From Kyrpidia sp. (lineage in GTDB: Bacteria > Bacillota > Bacilli > Kyrpidiales > Kyrpidiaceae): a stretch of 64,000 nt of DNA. The notes under the pieces are model-generated. The model ran no database searches and was not told where the DNA came from. It saw only the letters and a list, made by a program, of their open reading frames with translations. Position numbers and translations under genes: made by a program. Below are positions 42,986 through 51,005 of the stretch, piece by piece; the first letter of the stretch is position 1, and each line of letters begins with the position of its first letter. The stretch is from the NCBI GenBank assembly GCA_029960885.1, contig JASBVV010000002.1, forward strand, positions 20,222 to 84,221, given 5' to 3'.

Positions 42986-44314
42986 ATGTCGGAACCTTTT
43001 TCCGAACTCTTTGCCAAGTTGCGGAAAATCGAGCAGCGGTTGGCGGCCGACGGGGGCGATCGGTCGGAGTGGGTGCGGGAATTGGCGGCCCTGCGCGCCA
43101 GGGCCGATGAATGGATGGAGAATTGGCTGCTTCTCGAGGACCGGATCGCGGAACTCTGCGAACGATTTGACCTGGATTTGGATCCCGCGGAATCGCTGAA
43201 CAACGAAGCCGAAGGGCCTGGAAATCTCGATTTCCCGCAGGGCGATGGACCGCAGGGGAGCGCACAAGAAGCGGCCAAGGGGCAAGGACCCACGGTGCTG
43301 TGGCACTTTCCGCCCCACTTGGACGGTGAACAGCTCGTCCGGACGTTTCGCCGGGGGATTGGATTTTTCGACCTGTGGATGTATGAGGAAGCGATCGGCG
43401 AATTGGAGAAAGTGGTGCGGGAAACCGGAGATTTCCCGGTGGCCCGGCTATACCTGGCCCTTGCTTATATCGCCCGGGGACGCGTCGATGAGGCGGAACC
43501 CCACCTCCAGTTGCTGTTGTCCACGGAACGGAGCCCCTGGATTCGGACCAGCGTGTATCACGCCCGGGCCCATATTCGGGCCGCACAAGGAAGATGGCGG
43601 GAAGCGGCCGAGGACCTCTCGCAAGCGGTGGCGTCCCGGCCGGGGATTCCGCTTTTGCACTACAATCTCGGAGTGGCGTTGATGCGGATCGGCCGGCTCG
43701 GGGACGCCGTGGCCGAGTGGATTCGGGTTGTGGAGTTGGACTGCCGGGATGAAGACGGGTGGTTGGCGGGAATCGGAGCGCTGAAGCGGCTCGGCAAGTT
43801 TCAGTTGGCCGCCAAGTGGGCATTTCACGGGCACCGGATTTTGCCCGATTCGTGGAAAATTGGAGGGGAATTGGCGTCACTGCTGGATTATTTCGGCCAT
43901 CTCGAAGAGGCCGGTCTGATCTGGAAACGATTGATTCGACTCCATCCCCGGGAAGCGGCGCTGTGGACCGGAATGGGCTGGACACGGTGGAGAATGGGGG
44001 ATCGTGTCGGCGCGCGGGGGGCGTGGAAAAAGTCGGCTTCCCTGGATCGCCGGCAGGGAACGCCCCTTTTGTATCTGGGATGGGTGGCTCTTGAGGAAGG
44101 GGATCGCGCAGCGGCCCGGCGTTTCCTGGAGCGGGCGGGCGAGGATGAGAACGTGCGGTACGCATCTCAGTTGGCATTGGGATGGATGGATCAAGAAGAA
44201 GGGCGGCGGGATGAGGCATCGTCCAAATGGACCCGGGTGGCCGAGGAAGGCACCGGGGTGTGGAAGCGTTGGGCCGTGTCCATGATACAGGACTTGTTCG
44301 CCGGTCCGCAGTAG
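42986..44314 (+). CDS. Tetratricopeptide-repeat protein
   Basis: A 442-residue soluble protein. Residues 1-60 look like a short coiled coil; from about 115 to 430 it consists of helical TPR-type pairs (for example LYLALAYIARGRVDEAEPHLQLLL, LHYNLGVALMRIGRLGDAVAEW, AALWTGMGWTRWRMGDRVGARGAW, each about 34 residues). TPR domains hold partners together; no catalytic motif is seen. The ATG at 42986 has GGGGGAG upstream. It lies between panD and rex; B. subtilis has dinG near this position. Partner unknown. Confidence 0.8.
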   Translation: MSEPFSELFAKLRKIEQRLAADGGDRSEWVRELAALRARADEWMENWLLLEDRIAELCERFDLDLDPAESLNNEAEGPGNLDFPQGDGPQGSAQEAAKGQGPTVLWHFPPHLDGEQLVRTFRRGIGFFDLWMYEEAIGELEKVVRETGDFPVARLYLALAYIARGRVDEAEPHLQLLLSTERSPWIRTSVYHARAHIRAAQGRWREAAEDLSQAVASRPGIPLLHYNLGVALMRIGRLGDAVAEWIRVVELDCRDEDGWLAGIGALKRLGKFQLAAKWAFHGHRILPDSWKIGGELASLLDYFGHLEEAGLIWKRLIRLHPREAALWTGMGWTRWRMGDRVGARGAWKKSASLDRRQGTPLLYLGWVALEEGDRAAARRFLERAGEDENVRYASQLALGWMDQEEGRRDEASSKWTRVAEEGTGVWKRWAVSMIQDLFAGPQ

Positions 44315-44346
44315 GCTCCGGGATCGGACCCGTCAAACCCTCAATG

Positions 44347-44374
44347 AGTTTACAAAATATATCTTTTGTAAACT
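44347..44374. repeat. Perfect 11-bp inverted repeat upstream of rex
   Basis: AGTTTACAAAA (44347-44357) and TTTTGTAAACT (44364-44374) flank a 6-nt spacer TATATC. It is strikingly AT-rich for this genome and lies about 145 nt before the rex start. It lacks a T-run and does not match the Rex box TTGTGAA-N4-TTCACAA, so a regulator-binding site is more likely than a terminator. Confidence 0.7.
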
Positions 44375-44466
44375 TAAGACTCCCCGGGTTCCGGCCGCCA
44401 TCTCTGCAGGGTATATGAGAATGAGAATATGAATCAATTAAATGGTGTTCCTGCAGAATTTGGTTA

Positions 44467-44475
44467 TGGTACAAT
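44467..44475 (+). promoter_or_regulatory. Extended -10 promoter for rex
   Basis: TGG followed by TACAAT (44470-44475) forms an extended -10 element about 43 nt before the rex start; no good -35 is visible. Confidence 0.55.
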
Positions 44476-44518
44476 CGGAAATTAAGAAGTCTGGGATGAC
44501 GATATCGGAGGGACAGAC

Positions 44519-45148
44519 GTGTTGCAAGAAAAAACTCCCATTGTGTCACAGGCGGTGATCCGGAGGCTCCCCATTTATTTGCGTTATTTGCAACAACTGC
44601 ATCTTGACGAGGTGGATACGGTTTCGTCCCAGGAAATGGGGCAAGATCTCGACATCAACCCCGCTCAGATTCGCAAGGACCTGGCTTACTTTGGGGAATT
44701 CGGACGCAAGGGGATCGGATACAGTGTACCGTACTTGATTGAGAAGATCCGTCAGATCCTGAAATTGGATCGCAGTCTGCCTGTGGCTCTGGTGGGGGCC
44801 GGACATTTGGGCATTGCCTTGAGTAACTACAGCCGGTTGCGTCAGGCGGAGTTGGCCATCGCTGCGATCTTTGACAAGGACCCGCAAAAGATCGGGACGA
44901 AGATCGCGGAGTTGGTGGTCGAACCGATCGATCGGCTGGAAAGTCGGGTGCGGGAACTGGGCATCCGAATCGGTATTGTGGCGGTGCCGGCGGCTGAGGC
45001 GCAGGCAGTGGTCGATCGCATGGTGGGCGCCGGGATTCTCGGGATTTTGAATTTTGCCCCGACGACATTGCGCGTGCCCGGCGAGGTTCACATTCGGTAT
45101 TCCGATGTGACCAGTGAGCTTCAGGCCCTCGCATATTATGTCGAGTAA
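44519..45148 (+). CDS. rex: Redox-sensing transcriptional repressor Rex
   Basis: Rex binds DNA when the NADH/NAD ratio is low and leaves it when NADH rises, controlling respiratory and fermentative genes. Residues 1-80 form a winged helix (RRLPIYLRYLQQL, SSQEMGQDLDINPAQIRKDLAYFGEFGRKG in parts) and residues 90-210 a Rossmann domain with VALVGAGHLGIALSNY near 88. The domain-swapped C-terminal helix is present. Length 209. GTG 44519 has GGAGG 8 nt upstream. Likely targets include qcrABC and other respiratory genes, but I found no clear Rex box in the window. Confidence 0.95.
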   Translation: MLQEKTPIVSQAVIRRLPIYLRYLQQLHLDEVDTVSSQEMGQDLDINPAQIRKDLAYFGEFGRKGIGYSVPYLIEKIRQILKLDRSLPVALVGAGHLGIALSNYSRLRQAELAIAAIFDKDPQKIGTKIAELVVEPIDRLESRVRELGIRIGIVAVPAAEAQAVVDRMVGAGILGILNFAPTTLRVPGEVHIRYSDVTSELQALAYYVE

Positions 45149-45191
45149 ACCATAAGTTTCAGGGCATGGCGAGCTGGACGCCGGCGACACT

Positions 45192-46148
45192 ATGACCAAG
45201 GAGTGGCGGTCAAGCGGCGAGGTGGACGTGGAGATGGGGTGGGTCAAACCGATGGAGCCGGTCCGAGGCCCTCTGGTCGGGGAAGAAGGGTACTGGGTTC
45301 AACTGAAGTTCGACGGGGTACGGCTGATGGCCGAAGGTCAACCGTCAAAAGTGGCGCTGTACAATCGGCGGGGACAGGAACGAACGTCACATTACCCGGA
45401 GTTGCAAAATCTGAAGGACGTCTTGCAGAGGCATGATTTTCTGTTGGACGGCGAATTGATTGCGCCGGATGCACATGGACGGCCGGATTTTTCGTCTCTG
45501 ATTCGACGGGACGCGGCGGGCCCTTCGGGGGCCCGCCGGCTTCAAGAGATCATACCGGTCCAATTCGTGCCGTTCGATGTGTTGCGGTGGGACGGACGAT
45601 GGTTGATCGATCAGCCCATTGAATCCCGGCTGGAATATTTACAGAATATACCGAAATCGGCGGAGCTTGTCCCGGCCGGTTCCTGGCACGATCAGCCTGC
45701 CGCGTTGTGGTCGCAGGTGGTGGCGCGCAATTTGGAAGGTGTGGTCGCCAAACGGGCGGGAAGTCCCTATCTTCCGGGACGCACTTCTCCCTTGTGGCGC
45801 AAGACCAAGCATCGCCGCACTCTGCGGGCTTGGATCGGGGGAATGGTGATCCGGGAAGGTCGATTGCGCAGTCTTTGCCTGGGGAGAATGCATCCGGACG
45901 GCCTCTATTATATCGGTAATGCGGGATCCGGTGTTCCCGATGTTCCGGAAGAAGAACTCCGCCGGTGGTCGGCGCATCTCCGACAGGATCGATGTCCTTT
46001 TCGCAACGTGGCCACAATTCCGGGGGCGATCTGGTGGACCCCGGAGATCCAGGCTGACGTTGAGTACGCGGAATGGACGCCCTCCGGGCGGCTGCGACAA
46101 CCGGCGATCAAACGGTTCGTGCCGAGTGCGGTGAATACGGGGAGGTGA
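45192..46148 (+). CDS. ATP-dependent DNA ligase (LigD-type ligase domain, stand-alone)
   Basis: A 318-residue ATP-dependent ligase of the kind used in bacterial non-homologous end joining. The adenylated lysine is in QLKFDGVR (Lys39), followed by NRRG near residue 58, LLDGELI near 82, EGVVAKR near 177 (motif IV) and WRKTKHRR near 197 (motif V). The C-terminal OB-fold region is present. There is no nuclease or polymerase domain in the same chain; the polymerase is encoded by the next gene, 4 nt away. No ku gene is in the window. Confidence 0.88.
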   Translation: MTKEWRSSGEVDVEMGWVKPMEPVRGPLVGEEGYWVQLKFDGVRLMAEGQPSKVALYNRRGQERTSHYPELQNLKDVLQRHDFLLDGELIAPDAHGRPDFSSLIRRDAAGPSGARRLQEIIPVQFVPFDVLRWDGRWLIDQPIESRLEYLQNIPKSAELVPAGSWHDQPAALWSQVVARNLEGVVAKRAGSPYLPGRTSPLWRKTKHRRTLRAWIGGMVIREGRLRSLCLGRMHPDGLYYIGNAGSGVPDVPEEELRRWSAHLRQDRCPFRNVATIPGAIWWTPEIQADVEYAEWTPSGRLRQPAIKRFVPSAVNTGR

Positions 46149-46152
46149 GGGG

Positions 46153-47031
46153 GTGGGTACGATCGCCTTTGGGAATCTGGAGAAAGTGCTGTGGCCGGCC
46201 GGGTTCACCAAAAGAGATCTTCTTGAATACCTGTCGACGGTGGGCCCTGTGATGTTGCCGTACCTTCAGGGCCGGCCGCTGACAACCGTCCGGTATCCCG
46301 ACGGCGTCGGTGAAGAGGGATTTTTTCAGAAACACCCGCCTCCCGAGACTCCGAAGTGGGTGACCCGTGTTCGGGTGGGGAGCGAAGAGGTGTGGATCGC
46401 CGACCGATTGGAAACGTTGCTTTGGCTTGGACAACTCGGCGCCATTGAGTATCACGTGACGTTCAGCCGGATTCCGTCCCTGGATCGACCGACCCAGTTG
46501 GTGTTCGACCTGGATCCCAGCGTGGAAGGCTTTTCCGCGGTCTGCAAAACGGCGATGTTGTTGCGGGACGTGTTGGGGGATTTGGGGTTGCCCTGTTACC
46601 CGAAAACCTCCGGCGCCACCGGTCTGCAGGTGTACGTTCCGATCGCCGCCAACGTCTCCTTTGATGAGACCCGGCCGTTCATGAAGATGGTCGCCGAGTA
46701 CTGTGAGACCCTTGTTCCCGATCTGATCACCACGGCCAGACGGGTGCGTGATCGCGGCACCCGGGTTTACATCGATTATTTGCAGCATGCTCCGGGCAAA
46801 ACATTGATTGCGCCGTATTCTCCCCGGGCCACCCCCTGGGCCACAGTTTCCGCCCCTCTGGAGTGGGAGGAGGTGGAACGGGGTCTGCCGCCTCAAACAT
46901 GGACATTGTCCACCCTACCAAATCGACTGCACGACAAAGGAGATTTGTTGGCTCCGGTTCTCGAATCCGGCGTGGACATACGGCACTTGCTCAAGCGTCT
47001 GGACGCATTGTCGCCAAAAAGAAGTCCTTGA
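46153..47031 (+). CDS. LigD-type polymerase/primase (AEP superfamily)
   Basis: A 292-residue archaeo-eukaryotic primase-type polymerase that fills gaps during end joining. The metal-binding motif is VFDLDPSVEGF near residues 115-125; KTSGATGLQVYVPI near 155 (with a histidine replaced by Leu-Gln-Val where most LigD have KTSGKTGLHVYVP) and IDYLQHAPGKTLIAPYSPRA near 212 are family signatures. The histidine-to-glutamine change at GLQVY is worth noting. GTG start, 4 nt after the ligase stop. B. subtilis joins both activities in one protein. Confidence 0.88.
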   Translation: MGTIAFGNLEKVLWPAGFTKRDLLEYLSTVGPVMLPYLQGRPLTTVRYPDGVGEEGFFQKHPPPETPKWVTRVRVGSEEVWIADRLETLLWLGQLGAIEYHVTFSRIPSLDRPTQLVFDLDPSVEGFSAVCKTAMLLRDVLGDLGLPCYPKTSGATGLQVYVPIAANVSFDETRPFMKMVAEYCETLVPDLITTARRVRDRGTRVYIDYLQHAPGKTLIAPYSPRATPWATVSAPLEWEEVERGLPPQTWTLSTLPNRLHDKGDLLAPVLESGVDIRHLLKRLDALSPKRSP

Positions 47032-47057
47032 CAAACCTCGTCACTCCTGCATACAAA
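47028..47057 (+). promoter_or_regulatory. Candidate sigma-A promoter for the GH130-like gene
   Basis: A perfect TTGACA (47028-47033), overlapping the polymerase stop codon, and TACAAA (47052-47057) are 18 nt apart and about 40 nt before ATG 47098. Confidence 0.6.
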
Positions 47058-47097
47058 TGATAGGTGAAACCTAGATGGGAGTGGAAACTGAGGGGCG

Positions 47098-47994
47098 ATG
47101 TCCATGAAACTCGAACGCCTGACCAAGGAACCGGTGTTGAAGCCCAATCCGCATCACGAGTGGGAGCGTTCCGCGGTGTTCAATTGCGCTGTGGTGGTGG
47201 ATCGAGGTCTTATCCATTTGATTTATCGAGCCACGGATCTGCCGTGTCACCAAAAGTACGGGGACTATGTCTCCCGTCTCGGTTATGCGGTCAGCCGGGA
47301 TGGCCTTGGATTCTGGCGGTTCGATCGTCCACTCCTGAGCAACCGGGAGGGGCAGGAGCAAAGAGGGCTGGAAGATCCGCGGATCGTCCATATGGAAGAT
47401 CGATTTTACATGATGTATACGGGGTACGGGGGCCGGTATCCGGGAGACTACCGAATCTGTATGGCGTCGTCCTCCAACTTGATCGATTGGGAGCGGCACG
47501 GGGTGGTGCTCGACGAGCCGAACAAGGATGCCTCGCTGTTTCCCGAGCGCATCGGCGGGAGGTACGCCATGTTTCACCGGCGTTTTCCGGATATCTGGAT
47601 CGCTTTCTCCGATGATCTGGTTCACTGGACCGACCATGTGTCGATTCTGTCGCCGATTCCCCACACTTGGGAGTCGGCCCGTCTGGGGATTGCCGGTCCG
47701 CCGATCAAAACCCGGCACGGATGGTTCCTGGTGTATCATGCCGCCGATGAACAGAATGTGTATCGTCTCGGGGCGGCATTGTTGGATCTCCGGGATCCGA
47801 CCCGGGTGCTGGCCCGGCAGGACCACCCGATCCTGGAACCCGAGTTGGACTGGGAGTGCCGCGGATGGATCCCCAATGTGGTGTTTAGCTGCGGCCATGC
47901 CGAGATGCCCGATCACTACTACTTCTATTACGGGGGAGCGGATACGGTGATCGGTGTGGCGCGCCTTGCCAAAAAGGACGTCCAGTTTTCCTGA
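47098..47994 (+). CDS. GH130-like glycoside phosphorylase/hydrolase
   Basis: A 298-residue five-bladed beta-propeller protein of the glycoside hydrolase 130 type. The family signature GLEDPRIV lies near residue 98, with FNCAVVVDRGLIHLIYRA near 28, YMMYTGYGG near 113, DASLFPERIGGRYAMFHR near 143 and GPPIKTRHGWFLVYHA near 200. GH130 enzymes mostly phosphorylyse or hydrolyse beta-mannosides; the substrate is unclear here, as no sugar transporter or glycosyl gene is adjacent. ATG 47098 or 47104. It ends in a terminator whose stem uses its last codons. Confidence 0.83.
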   Translation: MSMKLERLTKEPVLKPNPHHEWERSAVFNCAVVVDRGLIHLIYRATDLPCHQKYGDYVSRLGYAVSRDGLGFWRFDRPLLSNREGQEQRGLEDPRIVHMEDRFYMMYTGYGGRYPGDYRICMASSSNLIDWERHGVVLDEPNKDASLFPERIGGRYAMFHRRFPDIWIAFSDDLVHWTDHVSILSPIPHTWESARLGIAGPPIKTRHGWFLVYHAADEQNVYRLGAALLDLRDPTRVLARQDHPILEPELDWECRGWIPNVVFSCGHAEMPDHYYFYYGGADTVIGVARLAKKDVQFS

Positions 47995-48010
47995 TGGACG
48001 TCCTTGACTT
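47974..48010 (+). terminator. Terminator overlapping the end of the GH130-like gene
   Basis: AAGGACGTCCA (47974-47984) and TGGACGTCCTT (47995-48005) are a perfect 11-bp inverted repeat with a 10-nt loop that contains the gene's TGA stop. The following GACTTTTA is a weak T-tract. Confidence 0.7.
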
Positions 48011-48032
48011 TTATAGGCTCCCTTGATTAAAT
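48004..48032 (+). promoter_or_regulatory. Candidate sigma-A promoter for mtnA
   Basis: TTGACT (48004-48009) and TTAAAT (48027-48032) are 17 nt apart. The predicted start near 48040 rules out the ATG at 48031 as the mtnA start. No SAM riboswitch is seen. Confidence 0.6.
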
Positions 48033-48060
48033 GTGTTCGACAGGCGGATCGGCGAAGCGG

Positions 48061-49128
48061 ATGAACAGGGTGGGAATGGGATTGCGCGCTCTTGTATGGA
48101 ACGGAGATCATCTGTCGGTGTTGGACCAAACGCGGCTTCCGCTGGAAGAGCGGTGGATTCGGTGCGACACCCCCGAGGATGTGGCCGTGGCCATTGAGGG
48201 CATGAGGGTGCGGGGAGCGCCGGCCATCGGCGTGGCGGCCGCTTTCGGCGCGGCTCTGGCGGCACGGCGTGCGGTGGAACACGGCCGTGATGTGCGGCGG
48301 GCGGTGCAGGACGCCGTCGCGCGTTTGGCGCGAACGCGTCCAACCGCCGTCAATCTGTTTTGGGCATTGGGCAGGATGGAACGTGCGGTTCAGGGTGCCG
48401 GGGACGGGTGGGAAGCGGCGCATCGTTTGGAGGAAGAGGCGGCGGCCATGATGGAGGAAGATGAAAGGGTCAACCGGGCCATCGGCCGAAACGGCGCTGC
48501 ATTGATTCCCTCGGGCGCGCGAATCCTGACTCACTGTAACACCGGATCGTTGGCCACGGCGGCGTACGGCACGGCGTTGGGGGTGATCCGGGCCGCCCGA
48601 GAACAGGGCAAAGCCGTACAGGTATGGGTGGATGAAACCAGACCTTTTTTGCAGGGGGCCCGGTTGACCGCATATGAACTGCTGAAAGACGGGGTCGAGG
48701 CGACGATCGTCACCGATTCCACCGCCGGGGCGCTGATGGCCAAAGGACTGGTCGACGCGGTGATCGTCGGGGCGGACCGCGTGGCGGCGAACGGGGATGT
48801 GGCCAACAAGATCGGCACGTACGGGTTGGCCGTGTTGGCCCAGTATCACCGAATCCCCTTTTACGTGGCGGCGCCAACGTCGACCTTCGACAGGTCCCTG
48901 GCGGAGGGGCGGGCCATCCCCATCGAGGAGAGGGATCCCGACGAAGTGTTGCGGATGGCCGGGGTTCGGGTGGCGCCGGAGGGGGCCAGGGCGCTGCACT
49001 GGGCGTTCGATGTCACCCCTCACCATTTGATCGGCGCTCTGATCACCGAAAGGGGAATCATCCGCCCTCCTTTACCGGAGGCCATTCGCCGGGTCATGCC
49101 GGATGGAGGCGGGGATGCCGTCCGGTGA
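48061..49128 (+). CDS. mtnA: S-methyl-5-thioribose-1-phosphate isomerase
   Basis: MtnA converts methylthioribose-1-phosphate to methylthioribulose-1-phosphate in methionine salvage. It resembles eIF2B subunits: MRVRGAPAIGVAAAFG near residue 48, RPTAVNLFWALGRM near 92, ILTHCNTGSLATAAYGTALG near 155 (catalytic Cys), VDETRPFLQGARLTA near 192 and VGADRVAANGDVANKIGTY near 238 (catalytic Asp). ATG 48061 gives 355 residues; ATG 48076 is also possible. It is followed by the MTA deaminase gene. Confidence 0.94.
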   Translation: MNRVGMGLRALVWNGDHLSVLDQTRLPLEERWIRCDTPEDVAVAIEGMRVRGAPAIGVAAAFGAALAARRAVEHGRDVRRAVQDAVARLARTRPTAVNLFWALGRMERAVQGAGDGWEAAHRLEEEAAAMMEEDERVNRAIGRNGAALIPSGARILTHCNTGSLATAAYGTALGVIRAAREQGKAVQVWVDETRPFLQGARLTAYELLKDGVEATIVTDSTAGALMAKGLVDAVIVGADRVAANGDVANKIGTYGLAVLAQYHRIPFYVAAPTSTFDRSLAEGRAIPIEERDPDEVLRMAGVRVAPEGARALHWAFDVTPHHLIGALITERGIIRPPLPEAIRRVMPDGGGDAVR

Positions 49129-49210
49129 ACGGCAGAGCGGACACATGATATTCCGGTGGGATGCGGCGTAACATTTTCATGACGACGGCGTCGATCGGCG
49201 GGGGAGTGGA

Positions 49211-50509
49211 ATGATGGTGCGCACACGGATCATCGGCGGAACGGTCATACCGGTCAGCGAGAGGGGATTGTGGTACGCCAGCGGCCATGTGGTGGTGGAA
49301 AGAGGACGTATCGTCTCCGTGGGCCCGGGAGAAGGGCCGTCGACACCGGAGGACGAGGTTGTCGATGCCCGCGGGAAGTACATCCTCCCGGGCTTTGTCA
49401 ATGCCCACGGACATGCGGCGATGACCCTGCTCCGGGGATACGCGGACGACCTTCCGCTCATGGACTGGCTTCAGAAAAAAATTTGGCCGGTGGAGCACGG
49501 ACTGACCGGCGAGGACATCTACTGGGGAACGTTGTTGGCCATTGTTGAAATGATCGAGAACGGGACCACCGCGTTCGCCGATATGTACTTTCACATGGAC
49601 CGGGTGGCGGAGGCCGTGGCTGAGGCGGGGACGCGGGCGGTGCTGTGCCGGGGCATCATCGGATCAGGACCGGACGAAGGGAGCCGGGCCATCGAGGAGA
49701 GCCGGGCGTTTGTCAACCGTTGGCACAGGGCGGAAGACGGACGGATCACGGCGACCCTGGGACCGCATGCGCCGTATACGTGTCCTCCCCAGGTTCTGAA
49801 GCGGGTGGCGGAGGTTTCGGCGCAGTTGGACGTGGCCGTTCAGATCCATTTGTCGGAAACCCGTTCGGAAGTGAATCAAATGATGTCCGCCTATGGCAAA
49901 TCGCCGGTTGCCGTGTGCGCGGAGAACGGGTTGTTTGAACGGCCGACGTTGGCCGCTCACTGCGTGCATCTGGACGACAGCGATATCGACCTGTTGCGGA
50001 GGTTCGGGGTACACGTATCTCACAATCCCGGATCGAACCTCAAATTGGGCAGTGGGGTGGCTCCGCTCCCGGAGTTGTTGAGGCGCAACGTGGTGGTGGG
50101 TCTGGGAACAGATGGGGCGGCGAGCAACAATAACCTCGATCTGCTCGAAGAAATCCGCTTGGCTGCCACCCTGCACAAAGGGGTGCATCAGGATCCGGTG
50201 ATCGTCGATGCGGACACGGCCTTGGCGCTGGGAACCCGGGAAGGCGCCCGGGCGCTCTTCCTGGAGGAAGGACTGGGTACGTTAAAACCCGGTGCGCCGG
50301 CGGATCTGATCATCATGGAAGCCGGATCCCCCCATGTACTTCCCCTTTACAACCCCATCAGTCAGGTCGTCTATGCCGCCCGGTCGGGCGACGTCACCGA
50401 CGTGATGTGCGATGGGCGCTGGTTGTTGCGCAACCGCGAACATCAGACGTTGGATCGCGAGCGGATCTTGTATCACGCGGAACGGATTGCGGCTCGGTTT
50501 GCTCCGTGA
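49211..50509 (+). CDS. mtaD: 5-methylthioadenosine/S-adenosylhomocysteine deaminase
   Basis: A 432-residue metal-dependent amidohydrolase that deaminates methylthioadenosine or S-adenosylhomocysteine. The metal site is built from GFVNAHGHAAMTLLRG near residue 62 (usual HxH written as HGH), H in VQIHLSET near 217, AHCVHLDD near 252 and LGTDGAASNNNLDLLEE near 302. The neighbour mtnA suggests a route from MTA through methylthioinosine and a phosphorylase to methylthioribose-1-phosphate. ATG 49211 follows GGGGGAGTGG. Confidence 0.92.
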   Translation: MMVRTRIIGGTVIPVSERGLWYASGHVVVERGRIVSVGPGEGPSTPEDEVVDARGKYILPGFVNAHGHAAMTLLRGYADDLPLMDWLQKKIWPVEHGLTGEDIYWGTLLAIVEMIENGTTAFADMYFHMDRVAEAVAEAGTRAVLCRGIIGSGPDEGSRAIEESRAFVNRWHRAEDGRITATLGPHAPYTCPPQVLKRVAEVSAQLDVAVQIHLSETRSEVNQMMSAYGKSPVAVCAENGLFERPTLAAHCVHLDDSDIDLLRRFGVHVSHNPGSNLKLGSGVAPLPELLRRNVVVGLGTDGAASNNNLDLLEEIRLAATLHKGVHQDPVIVDADTALALGTREGARALFLEEGLGTLKPGAPADLIIMEAGSPHVLPLYNPISQVVYAARSGDVTDVMCDGRWLLRNREHQTLDRERILYHAERIAARFAP

Positions 50510-50525
50510 TCGCGACAATCGATCG

Positions 50526-50551
50526 CCCCGGGCGGGTTTACCCGCCCGGGG
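50526..50551. repeat. GC-rich hairpin after mtaD
   Basis: CCCCGGGCGGG (50526-50536), TTTA and CCCGCCCGGGG (50541-50551) form a perfect 11-bp stem. No T-run follows, so it could be a Rho-dependent or stabilising hairpin rather than a classic terminator. Confidence 0.7.
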
Positions 50552-50831
50552 ATTCGTCCCCGGATGCCAACGTGGGGACCGGAGGCCGAAAATCAACCTC
50601 GGCTACAAATGGCCGTCCCAGATATATCGGATGCAACCAAAGGGAGCCGGAGGAAGGATGCGGTTGACCGAGCGAGGGGCGCCGAAGTGTCGGACGCCCG
50701 GACGGGACTGTCGACGAAACCGGCGGCTGATTCACGTCTCCACCTCCCCTCGCGGTGTGTGTTTAGTATCGCTCGGGCTGAGGCGGTTATGTCGAATTCG
50801 ATTTCCAGGTCTGGACGGTGAGGCGGTATGG
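50552..50831 (+). other. Intergenic region without a supported gene
   Basis: Several frames are open here but none has a plausible start, ribosome-binding site or family pattern. A short inverted repeat (GTCCCC...GGGGAC near 50556-50579) and a longer-range pairing (GCGAGGGG near 50670 with CCCCTCGC near 50747) suggest a possible RNA structure ahead of ypmA, but nothing decisive. Confidence 0.5.
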
Positions 50832-51005
50832 ATGGGTGATCAGAGCCAATTGAAGGTGCTCGGGGTATTTCGAACCGAGGGTGGCGAGGAACTGTACAAG
50901 TTTGTGGATTTTCTGAACCGCACCCTCAAGGAAAGGGGCTTGGTGTTTGGAATGGCCCGGGGGGACCATCCGGGACAATATGTGATCACGGTGTATGAGT
51001 CGTGA
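50832..51005 (+). CDS. ypmA: YpmA family small protein (DUF4264)
   Basis: A 57-residue protein of unknown function. ELYKFVDFLNRTLKERGLVFGMAR corresponds to the LYKIVDxLNRTLK-xxLIFGLA pattern of B. subtilis YpmA (quoted from memory), and the position before ypmB is conserved. ATG 50832 has GTGAGGCGG upstream; the long upstream open frame is not coding. It overlaps ypmB by 4 nt. Confidence 0.85.
   Translation: MGDQSQLKVLGVFRTEGGEELYKFVDFLNRTLKERGLVFGMARGDHPGQYVITVYES

Noticed and set aside
44347..44374. Palindrome upstream of rex as a Rex operator or BirA operator
   Set aside because: It lacks the TTGTGAA-N4-TTCACAA pattern of Rex sites, and the half-sites are in the opposite orientation to BirA operators.
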